The position numbers were made by a program, and so were the translations under genes. This document shows positions 56,050-64,000 of a stretch of DNA of 64,000 bases, piece after piece (within the stretch, counting starts at the first letter, position 1; each line of letters opens with the position of its first letter). The DNA is from Bathymodiolus brooksi (lineage: Eukaryota; Mollusca; Bivalvia; Mytilida; Modiolidae): positions 61,454,369 to 61,518,368 of the forward strand of contig OY804588.1 of assembly GCA_963680875.1 (NCBI GenBank), read 5' to 3'. The notes below the pieces were generated by a model. The model was not told the DNA's origin, made no database searches, and saw only the letters and a list, made by a program, of their open reading frames with translations.

Positions 56050-56230
56050 AGATACCAAAGTGTAATTATACGCCGTAAAACGAAAAAGTATGAACAAGAC
56101 AATGACCAAATGAAAAAAGACAAAGGAACAAACAATGATCTACAAAACACTAAAAATTGAGAAACACAGACTCCACTAAAAACCGGGCTGAACTCAGGTG
56201 CTCCGGAAGGGTAGGCAGTTCCTTCAATAT
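56050..56230 (-). mobile_element. RT-tail copy
   Basis: GATACCAAAGTGTAATTATA to TGCTCCGGAAGGGTAGGCAG, ending with the TTCCT of the TTCCTGC block. Confidence 0.8.
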
Positions 56231-56535
56231 TATCAGACAAAAAATGTAAGAGTTACAATTCTTAAATTAGAGCTCTAAGCAGACAATGTTTAAACTTTCC
56301 AAGTAGACATTTTTAATAATCAGGCAATGTTTGTGTACTTTTTTTTAACAGAGAGTAGGCATTCCTATGTTTACAAACTGTGCTCCTCTTCTCACCAACA
56401 GAACACCACATGGATTTTTTTTTATATTAAAAAATCAGATAAATTGATTGTTTATAAGTTTCAACTAACATCAAATATAGTAATAATAATTTATTACACC
56501 AGATACGTATTTTGTACTTCAGTTTGATGGTTCAT

Positions 56536-56790
56536 CAGTTGTGAACCGCATCATTGGTCAAACACCAAAGACTATAAAATTGGTATTTGTTGCTACTCCA
56601 CTATCCATGTACCATTTAGGAGAAAGAGTTAGGACTAGTTGGCTTGGAATTAGGATAATGTGTTCAAGTGGAGCGACATGTCTATACACGGACTTGTTTC
56701 AGTGAGCTAGCACTATAAAAACTCAATTAAGCGTGTTGGTGTTGTATAAAACGGACCTCATCATTATCGCAACAATCAAAACAATTTTCA
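56536..56790 (+). mobile_element. SINE2, head partly lost
   Basis: GACTATAAAATTGGTATTTG, GGAGCGACATGTCTA and TTTCAGTGAGCTAGCACTAT identify the body; the tRNA-like head is shortened. Confidence 0.78.
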
Positions 56791-57299
56791 CTTAAATCTC
56801 TGTATTTCACGTCCGTGGTTCTTCAGTTGCATCTGAGCCCAAGTAAAACTGGAATTTATCCTGCAATTGGGATATTGTTTGTCATAATAAATGCGTTGAA
56901 ATAAACTGTTGCTTTATTATGACAGTGTCATAATAACACTTTTAACATTAGCCTAATAAAGCTATTAAGCCACACCCCCGTCATTATAACACTTTTTATA
57001 TTAGCCTAATAACGCTATTAAGCCACGCCCCTTACCAGAACTACTATTGAGGTATCAATGGGGTTTCCGTTATCTGTTTTTTGTTGTTATTAAACTGAAT
57101 AACATTTTTTGGGGAAAATTTTATTGCAGGATAAATACAATATTGGTGTATTGACGGTAAATATAGAATTTATGTGGCGAGGCTTAGAAACGGGGGAAAG
57201 ACGGTTTTACATGCTTACAAAAAGTTTCAAATTGTTTGGCTTTTCAATCTTTCGACTTTGAACGTACATGATGAAGCTTGTTTCAGAAACGCGTCGTGC
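56791..57299. repeat. Unassigned region with a local duplication and an inverted pair
   Basis: ATTAGCCTAATAA.GCTATTA and AGCCAC.CCCC occur twice (56947-56980 and 57001-57030). ATTTATCCTGCAAT at about 56852 is inverted at about 57122, so a roughly 290-bp MITE is possible. Confidence 0.45.
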
Positions 57300-57880
57300 G
57301 CACTATAAATTCGTGTTACTCGATCTTTAGTTTTCTGTGTATTGTTTTGTAGATCTGTGGTTGGTACTTTTTCTTTTGGTCATTGCGTTGTCTATCTTTC
57401 CTCGATTTACGTCTTCTGATTACCCCTTTGGTATCTTCAAACTTTTATTTTGACCATTGTATTGTCTGTCTTTCGATTTATGTCTTCTGATTACCCTTTT
57501 GGTACCTTCAAACTTTTCTTTTGACCATTGTATTGTCTGTCTTTCGATTTATGTCTTCTGATTACCCTTTTGGTATCTTCAAACTTTTATTTTGACCATT
57601 GTATTGTCTGTCTTTCGATTTATGTCTTCTGATTACCCCTTTGGTATCTTCAAACTTTTATTTTGACCATTGTATTGTCTGTCTTTCGATTTACGTCTTC
57701 TGATTACCCTTTTGGTACCTTCAAACTTTTCTTTTGACCATTGTATTGTCTGTCTTTCGATTTACGTCTTCTGATTACCCTTTTGGTACCTTCAAACTTT
57801 TCTTTTGACCATTGCATTGTCTGTCCTTCTTCGATTTACGTCTTCTGATTACCCTTTTGGTACCTTCAAACAAACTCTTC
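57300..57880 (+). mobile_element. RT-tail whose last 71 bp are amplified about 7-fold
   Basis: Starts in the TCGTGTTACTCGATCTTTAG block. From about 57372 the terminal block (GACCATTGTATTGTCTGTC, TTTCGATTTATGTCTTCTGA, CCTTTGGTATCTTCAAAC) repeats with a 71-bp period (unit marks at 57441, 57512, 57583, 57654, 57725, 57796). Confidence 0.9.
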
Positions 57881-58225
57881 TTTGATATCTACATTTTTAT
57901 AACACATTATTTGACAGCCTGAATTTGCTAAAGTAAAACCACATATGTTCATCGAATAGAAACTAAGATAGTTTGTATTGATTTACTAAAAAAAGAACGA
58001 CCCTATAGTATATAGGTATACAATAGTCACAAGGTTACTAATGACTTATATTGTGTTTCTAGTATACGTCAATACGTAAAGTCTGATTTATATATAATTA
58101 TGTTTGTATTAAATAAAAAAAAGTCAATATTTGCATCATAAACGCAGCATAATGGACAAAATCTTAAATTGTGTATATATTGGTGTTCGTGATAAATGTT
58201 ATTACTCGGTATCTGTTCGCATCTT

Positions 58226-58275
58226 TGACGATATAACTGAAATATCGTTGAAAGTGACGTTAAACACCACAATCC
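58226..58275 (+). mobile_element. SINE1 3'-end fragment abutting a start codon
   Basis: GACGATATAACTGAAATATC and AAGTGACGTTAAACACC are the SINE1 terminus. The fragment ends 12 bp before the ATG at 58288, inside the probable 5' UTR. Confidence 0.75.
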
Positions 58276-58287
58276 CGTATCTTCGAT

Positions 58288-58884
58288 ATGTCAAATATGA
58301 TTGAAATGAAGCAGCTGAAAGATAAGCGGAAGTCTGTAAATGTGCGGTCTAATATTACCAACTATCCAGATTGGCTGTTTCATCAGGAATATTCAGGAAT
58401 ATTTGAGCCATTACCAAATCACCTTAATGCTCGTTTGATGTTTTATTTAAGTTGTGTATATAAAGTTATGGACATACGAGACGCGGACAGTATAGAGGAA
58501 TTGATCGATTACGAACATTATATCAAACTGTCCTCGAACCAAGTAGATAAACTCATAATACTCTCCATAGCTCTTTCTCCGGACAGATTACGTAATAAAT
58601 GTTTTTTCGAAGATGAGGAGAAATGTCGCGAGCTGTTAAACGAATTTTATCATAAGGATGACTTTGGAAAGGAAATGAATGTCCCCGAATATGTTCAAAT
58701 CGGACAGGAGAAGATAACTGTGCTAAGAATCATGTGTTTTAAACAACAGTTTGTGACAGACAACTATCGTATACCTCTGCAATTTTACAAGAATAGAGTA
58801 AGGCAGATTGCAGAATCAATAGACCGGAAGTGTGTTAATATAGATAACAACAACGCTACGACTTGTTTCTGTAGCATTTTGTGA
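58288..58884 (+). CDS. Unrecognised 198-aa protein ending in CSIL (CaaX), paralogue of the 55099 gene
   Basis: Starts MSNMIEMKQLKDKRKSVNV; in-frame ATGs at codons 4 and 7 are alternatives. Conserved blocks shared with the paralogue: NARL..Y..CV..V.DIR (46-64), SPD....KCFF.D..KC (97-113), NEFY (118-121), NVP (131-133), VL.IMCFKQ (145-153) and FY.NR.R (167-173). It ends TTCFCSIL. CSIL fits a CaaX box with Leu last, the form known to be preferred by geranylgeranyltransferase I; Cys193 could be a second lipidation site. Membrane association is inference. ATTAAA starts about 9 bp after the stop. No domain recognised. Single exon, as its partner. Confidence 0.82.
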   Translation: MSNMIEMKQLKDKRKSVNVRSNITNYPDWLFHQEYSGIFEPLPNHLNARLMFYLSCVYKVMDIRDADSIEELIDYEHYIKLSSNQVDKLIILSIALSPDRLRNKCFFEDEEKCRELLNEFYHKDDFGKEMNVPEYVQIGQEKITVLRIMCFKQQFVTDNYRIPLQFYKNRVRQIAESIDRKCVNIDNNNATTCFCSIL

Positions 58885-59033
58885 TGGAATATTAAATAGC
58901 ATTTGCTTTAATGTTTTCCAAGTAAATGATATTGTCTGATTGTTATTCCTTATATTGTCTGCTTAGAAATTTTATCTTAAGTATCGTATGCTTGCTTGGA
59001 ATTCTTAAACTTTGATTAGTTTTCTTCAAGATA

Positions 59034-59330
59034 AGTTTCAAGATACCAAGAGATCGTAAATCGAAGGACAGATAATACGACAAAAAGAAAAAGGACGAAC
59101 AATGATCTGCAAAACGCTACACAGAAAATAAAATATTGAACAACACGAACGCCACTAAAAAACTGGGCAGGAACTCGGGTGCTCCGGAAGGGAATGCAGT
59201 TCCTGCAATCGTGATATTATCAGACAAAAACAAATGCTTAGAAAGTGTCCTTTTTGAAACATTTCTTGAGGCTGGTAGTTAACTTGAATTTAAGAAAAGT
59301 TTGAAGATACTACAGGGGTAATCAGAGGCC
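59034..59330 (-). mobile_element. RT-tail copy plus a second terminal fragment
   Basis: 59034-59215 runs from AAGATACCAAGAGATCG to TGCTCCGGAAGGGAATGCAG. A separate short terminus (GAAGATACTACAGGGGTAAT) follows at 59301-59330. Confidence 0.75.
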
Positions 59331-59984
59331 GTAACAGAGCGTGACCACCATCCAAGGAGCATGTCAACAAGATTTAGTCAAATATAGCAGAAGAAAATTA
59401 AATTATGGCAGAAAAGTTAACAGACATTTATGCGCAGTTTAACATGTGATGACGATAAAGGGTAATTGGCCTGGGCAGTGCCGTCTTAACGCATGGGCAC
59501 GCGGAGCAGTTACACGGGGGCCCCACGAGCAAGGGGCCCCATGCTAATCTATATATGTTGTGCACATTATGTTTTTTTGATGTGTAACCTCTGATTTTGT
59601 TGGAAGTACCATTATAATATATGTTTAATTTTATCAACATTGACAGTTTTATTCCTCTGAGTGGTTGTGTAGGTATGGGCACCAGTGCACAGCTTTGCCC
59701 GGCGTCTATTTTGCTGTTAACACGACCATGGACTTGGGTGAAAGTGATATGTCTCCCTTTATTATTGCGCCGACATACAAGATCTGGCAATCAAACATCT
59801 GATTTTTGTAATTTTATCGGAATCACCGAACCAACAGAGACAAAATATTGTACTGATATCCCCCTAGTGGTTCCCCTTTTAAAATTGTTACGGGCGGCGT
59901 GACCTTCTTGTATGGGTCACGGTTGATGAACTCAGAATATATTCTATATCGTCATTTTCATCTAAATTATCATAGTTGATATAA
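59331..59984. other. No gene; hAT-type fragment at about 59470-59545
   Basis: GTGCCGTCTTAACGCATGGG followed by GGGGGCCCCACGAGCAAGGG resembles one end of a hAT-type element; the other end was not found. The open frames across 59428-59902 on both strands match nothing I know. Confidence 0.4.
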
Positions 59985-60140
59985 AAATCTGGTTAATAAA
60001 GCTAATAATGCTGATCTAAGAAAGAATTATATTCCATTAATGGTCATTAGGACAGAGAAGAAGAAAATGCTTTTCATCTTCAGTTGTATTACAGAATGGA
60101 CAGAAACTATTTCCTCTAATTATTGTTAAATGTCTCTCCC
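59985..60140 (-). mobile_element. LINE C-terminal fragment
   Basis: The minus strand encodes IIRGNSFCPFCNTTEDEKHF followed by LLLCP, the zinc-binding-like tail of a non-LTR reverse transcriptase. Confidence 0.65.
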
Positions 60141-60564
60141 TTTCTAATTAGGAATTACGGTCACTTGTCCTTGATTATTATCCTCAAGTCTCTTCTTTTC
60201 TCTTCAAAATTCGATGATATTAAATTTTGTGTAACATAAACGTGTTGCTGTTATCTATTTTGCTTAGTTTATTGAAAAACAATATTTTCATAAATATTCA
60301 AATATTTTTTTGCATTGATTTTTCTTTCTTTATAATGATCACAATTCTCTATTTCATTTATTTCAACACCTGTAACCTCGGCAATGTGCTTGACATACAA
60401 ATGTGTATTTATACCATTTTCCATGATCAGTCGACCAAGTTCAGCTCTAACTGCGAAGTTTTAGGAGCTTTTGTTTGAGCCTAAAGTATATTTACAAAAA
60501 GATAAATGCAGTTTTTCAATACTTGAATAACACTTCAAATTAAATTATTTTTCTTTAGAAGACA
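60141..60564. other. No gene recognised
   Basis: AT-rich sequence between the LINE tail and a transposon fragment. Confidence 0.3.
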
Positions 60565-60735
60565 CTCGGACTCAGTGCCCACCTTAGGAGATGCTGGGCC
60601 CCATGTTGTTCTCTGTAAAACATGCAGTGTGTTGTTGTGTGTACTTGACTTGCCAAGAGTAGACAACTCCAGCGCGCGGCCCCTTAAGCGCGGGGAGCTA
60701 TTGTTCCAATTGACTTAAGGCCGGACCTGTTAGGA
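60565..60735. mobile_element. GC-rich-core transposon fragment, copy 2
   Basis: Same order of blocks as 28160-28343. Ends with the complement of CAGGTCCGGCCTTAAGTC, a hAT-like terminus. Confidence 0.6.
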
Positions 60736-60739
60736 CCTA

Positions 60740-61690
60740 TTACTATTTTTTGGAAAAGTACTTATCAACCATACAATTCTGAAATTACAGGAACTAGAGC
60801 TTTGACTTGAAGCCATTTGATTTCAAAATATTTGAATTCCAACTTTTATTAATATCTTGGAAGACTCTCGTACCCTATTAGTTTTTGTGAAAAGTACCTA
60901 GCAACCATATATTTCTGGAACTAGAATAGGGGGTTATGGTGTTTAACGCCATTTTCAACAATATTTCAGTGATATCGTGGCGGTCAAGTTTTATTGGTGG
61001 AAGAAACCGGAGAAAACCACCGACCTGTCGCAAGTCACTGACAAACTTTATCACATAATGTTGTATCGAGTACACCTCACCAAGAGCGGGATTCGAACTC
61101 ACAACTTTAGTGGTGATAAATACTGATTGCATAAGTAGTTGTAAATTCAGCTACCATACAATCACAATCATGACGGCCCGGAACTAGACGAACAATAGCT
61201 GCAACATGAAACAATTTGATTTCAAAATATTTGAATTCCAACGTTGGTAAATATTCTGGAAGAATCTCAGATCTAATATTTTTGGAAAAAGTACATAGCA
61301 ATCATATATTTCTGGCACCAGAGGAACAATTGCTGTGATATGAAACAATTGGATTCTAAAAGTATCTGGCAACCATATGATTCCCGAACTCAAAGAACAA
61401 TGGCTGTAACATGAAATAATTTTATTTCGAAATATTTGAATTCCAACTTTGGTAAATATTCTGGAAGACCCTCGGAACTATCAATTTTGGGAAACGTATA
61501 TATCAACTATTAATTTCTGAGACTAGAAACACAATATCTGTTACATTGAATAATTGGATTAATTTTGATATATATGGTGAACGACTCATAGACCTATTAT
61601 GTTTTTGCAAGGTGTATAACAATCATACCAGCATTTCTGAAACCAGAGGAAAAATAACGCTGACATGGAACAGTTGTGTATGCCCTAAGC
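60740..61690. repeat. Degenerate ~140-bp tandem repeat, about 5 units, split by a SINE1
   Basis: Units share GAAACAATTTGATTTCAAAA, ATTTGAATTCCAACTTT, AATATTCTGGAAGA and ACCATATATTTCTGGAACTA with many differences. A related single unit is at 48345-48735. Confidence 0.75.
60926..61179 (-). mobile_element. SINE1, full length, with 9-bp target duplication
   Basis: GGAACTAGA flanks both sides (60917-60925 and 61180-61188). The 3' end is GGGGGTTATGGTG in complement; B-box-like GATTCGAACTC intact; the head ends TGACGGCCC. It sits inside the degenerate 140-bp array. Confidence 0.92.
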
Positions 61691-61844
61691 CAGGACATGG
61701 ATTCCTAACACCATATGTCGTGGCCTTTTGTGTGTGTGTGTGTGTTGAATGTTTTGATGCGAGATGTGGTTGTTCGTTTCTTGTTATTATTAAAGGAATT
61801 ATTGGCTATGTAATGGTTATACATTTGTATGTCATTGCATAGTG

Positions 61845-62060
61845 TAATACACCGAGCGATCGATCCCAAATTGTGTCAAACCAGAGACTATGAAATTGGT
61901 ATTGGTTGCTTGTTCACTTTAACATGCAGCTTTAAGAAGTAAGAGCAAAGACTGGTTGGCTCGGAGTCAGGATAATGTGCTAGAATGGAGCGACATGTCT
62001 ATCCGCGGACTGTTGTTTCAGTGAGCTAATACTATGCAAATTCAATTAAATAACTATTTT
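61845..62060 (+). mobile_element. SINE2 body, head degraded
   Basis: GACTATGAAATTGGTATTGG, AGCAAAGACTGGTTGGCTCG and TTTCAGTGAGCTAATACTAT present; only traces of the head remain (ATAGTGTAATACACC). Confidence 0.78.
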
Positions 62061-62473
62061 TTTAACAACACAATTATTTTTGTTCAAAGTTGTTACAAAT
62101 ATAATGAGAGACCAAGTTCCTCTAAAACGTCCATGGGTAATCTATCCGATTATCCAGGAATTTAATAAGATTATAATCTTAATGTATAAATATAAATTAC
62201 ATAATTTTATACAATGTACAATACACACAATGTATACATGTATGTCTGGTAAATTTAACAACTATTTTTTCTCTTTATATTCAACGTTTTATCTTTTACC
62301 GATATGTTGCAATCATTTTAAAATAAATAATTTCTTATTTTAATCAGATTGCAGTACTCGAAATGAAAATTGGAATTCACTAGTCCGAATCAAATTTTTG
62401 AATTCATTTTAATATAGTTCTAAATAAAAGATGAAAAATGTACTGGTCTTGGGCCGCAGGACCGGTGCTCATC
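62061..62473. other. No gene recognised
   Basis: AT-rich; the open frame 62080-62343 begins with a non-ATG codon and has no recognisable content. Confidence 0.3.
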
Positions 62474-62857
62474 ATGAGTGAATGAGTGAGTGATTGTTGT
62501 TTAACGCCAATTCAGAAATTGTTCAGTTATATCATGGCGAGAACAGGTTAATTTTCAATGAGATGATGATGATGAGGTCCGCTTTGTACTAGACCAACAC
62601 GCTGAGTTGGATTTTTATAGTGCTACATTGTAGCTCACTGAAACAACAGTCCGTGGGTAGACATGTCGCCCCATTCGGACACATGATCCTGATTCCGAGC
62701 CAACCAGTCTTTGCTCTTTCTCCTTAATGCTACGTGCTTAGCGGAGAAGCAACAAATACAAATTTTATAGTCTTTGGGTTGGCCCGATCGGGGCTCGAGC
62801 CCACGATCTACCGCACTCGAGGCGAGCAAGCTAACCATTACGCCACCGATGCGGTTC
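62474..62857 (-). mobile_element. SINE2, full length, best copy
   Basis: In complement: GGTGGCGTAATGGTTAGC (A-box-like), GGGCTCGAGCCCCG (B-box-like), body AGCAAAGACTGGTTGGCTCG, and 3' end TGGCGTTAAACAACAATCAC followed by (TCAC)n. Its last ~60 bp resemble the SINE1 3' end, so the two families may share a tail domain. Confidence 0.9.
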
Positions 62858-63171
62858 ATAAGAACTGATATTGGAGAATGTTGTTTTATGGTTTTCCTGG
62901 TAACAATCAAGTCAATAATTTATCATCTTCTCATCTGTGTATGACAAGTCTTTGTCCACTGGAAACATTATTTTATTCTTAGAGTGTTAAAGAAAAACTG
63001 CTCAAAACATCAAAAGGTTCAGAAATAAAATCAGAAAACTGGAATCAGTTTGAATCGACTTTTGGTCATATTCTATTACCGTCGTACGCGTGTATTCAGT
63101 AGCTTTGGATTTTTTTTTTTTTTTTCCCGAACGATACCATTTTTTTTATAATGCGAAATCACAGCCAAAGT
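62858..63171. other. No gene recognised
   Basis: Unassigned, with a T14 tract near 63110. Confidence 0.3.
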
Positions 63172-63320
63172 ATTTTGTAGATCGCTGTTTGACCTTTTGT
63201 CCTTTTTTTTTTTGGCATTGTATATGCACATTTTATTGATAAAATCGAAAAAAAAAATCCTGAACCCAAGTGCCTGTGCTTCTGATTACCCCTTTGGTAT
63301 CTTTAAACTTTTCTTATTTC
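63172..63320 (+). mobile_element. RT-tail terminal fragment carrying a MITE end
   Basis: TTTTGTAGATCGCTGTTTGA to CCCCTTTGGTATCTTTAAAC. Between them, ATCCTGAACCCAAGTGCCTG (63257-63280) is the end of the MITE family at 23134-23366. Confidence 0.7.
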
Positions 63321-63459
63321 CCTGTACCAGCAAGCTTACAGATATACTATTCAAATATTCAAATAGCACTGTAAGCATAATGCTATATATATAGTAATAA
63401 ATAATTCACAATGTGACAAATGAACAAAATTTTAATAATTAATGTATGTTATCTTCTAG

Positions 63460-63570
63460 ACCAACAAACAGTACCGAGACCTATCGAAAAGTATCCCCAT
63501 CGTCTTCTGCCAAGGACTTTTAGGTCACAAGTTGTCGGATAACCTGGGTCATGCATGTTGTGGTGGGTGA
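63460..63570 (+). CDS. Possible terminal exon, unrecognised
   Basis: Follows an acceptor-like TTATCTTCTAG and encodes 36 residues (TNKQYRDLSKSIPIVFCQG, LLGHKLSDNLGHACCGG) before TGA. Composition is protein-like and unlike the AT-rich surroundings. I do not recognise it, and no upstream exon is visible in the window. Confidence 0.35.
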   Translation, partial: TNKQYRDLSKSIPIVFCQGLLGHKLSDNLGHACCGG

Positions 63571-64000
63571 AATGGTTCTCTGCTTGTTTTCAATTTTCGC
63601 CGTCGTTATTAAAGCTTTTCGTGCATTTTTTTTTCTTCAAAAATGGAGGTACATTCACGAAAATAAATTTTAGCGACTACAGTTTTCATGAAATCAGCAT
63701 GTAACTATCAAGATTAACGATTATGTCTACAATATAAGTCTCCGAAACGTACGCAGTCTTAGAACTGTTTTTGATCAGAAAATAATCAAATCATTAAACC
63801 TTGTCCAGTAAATTAAACACTCCCCCTTTTTTTCGTCCTTAACCTTATGTCGGTCAAAAGCCCACTAGGGCTTATGTTTTATTGTTATTTAAATATGCCG
63901 ACTATAAATAAAACTTATCTTATCTATCTTATCTATCTTATCTTATCTTAACCGTGTTACGTTCTGAATATTGACCTTTAATCAGACGCCATTGTTATTT
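63571..64000. other. No gene recognised
   Basis: If 63460-63570 is a last exon, this is 3' UTR and flank; AATAAA occurs at about 63660 and 63906. A (TTATC)n microsatellite is at about 63910-63948. Confidence 0.4.

Noticed and set aside
59428..59902. Opposing ORFs of 93 and 120 aa
   Set aside because: They overlap on opposite strands next to a hAT-type fragment and have no recognisable domains.
62635..62910. Minus-strand ORF of 91 aa
   Set aside because: It is the SINE2 head and body in translation.

Overview
This is animal nuclear DNA: AT-rich, full of dispersed repeats, with intron-bearing genes, B-box and C2H2 zinc-finger proteins and transposon fossils. The tRNA-derived SINEs, one reverse-transcriptase family and the signal-peptide/cysteine-rich-peptide gene plan all point to a mollusc. 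A marine bivalve, possibly a mytilid mussel, is my best guess, but that rests on remembered repeat families and not on a search. No bacterial-style operons, CRISPR arrays or rRNA genes are present.

Layout. 0-17 kb: a predicted three-exon gene for a small secreted cationic four-cysteine peptide (exons at 4828, 13750 and 16534). Its introns hold a broken Tc1-like transposon, a 36-bp minisatellite of about 73 copies, and 24-bp and 41-bp minisatellites. 17-29 kb: nested SINEs and reverse-transcriptase tails, an unrecognised 380-aa ORF (minus, 20274-21407) and a B-box/coiled-coil gene with one apparent frameshift (minus, 26196-26893). 29-36 kb: a dense transposon graveyard. It holds a MULE-type element with an 8-bp target duplication and a spliced, broken transposase; a PHD-like exon; a long-inverted-repeat element with an 8-bp target duplication that carries a RecQ-like helicase remnant; and a LINE fragment. 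37-46 kb: a 1520-aa C2H2 zinc-finger gene flanked by three tandem arrays. 46-54 kb: SINEs and a 31-bp satellite of about 75 copies. 54-59 kb: two divergently transcribed paralogues of an unrecognised ~180-200-aa family, both ending in a CaaX-like cysteine tail. 59-64 kb: more SINEs, transposon ends and a possible terminal exon.

Three abundant families are named once here. SINE1 has a tRNA-like head with a B-box-like motif (GTTCGAATCC), a body, and a 3' end reading GTTGAAAGTGGCGTTAAAC; about 23 copies. SINE2 has a clearer tRNA-like head (A-box-like TGGCGTAATGG, B-box-like GGTTCGAGCCC); 6 copies. RT-tail is the 3' end of a retroelement whose coding part matches the C-terminal region of a mollusc reverse transcriptase; about 14 copies, most only the terminal 150-250 bp. 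Strands for these families are the element's sense strand. The genes do not form a pathway I can infer; the shared theme is repeat accumulation in introns and intergenic DNA.
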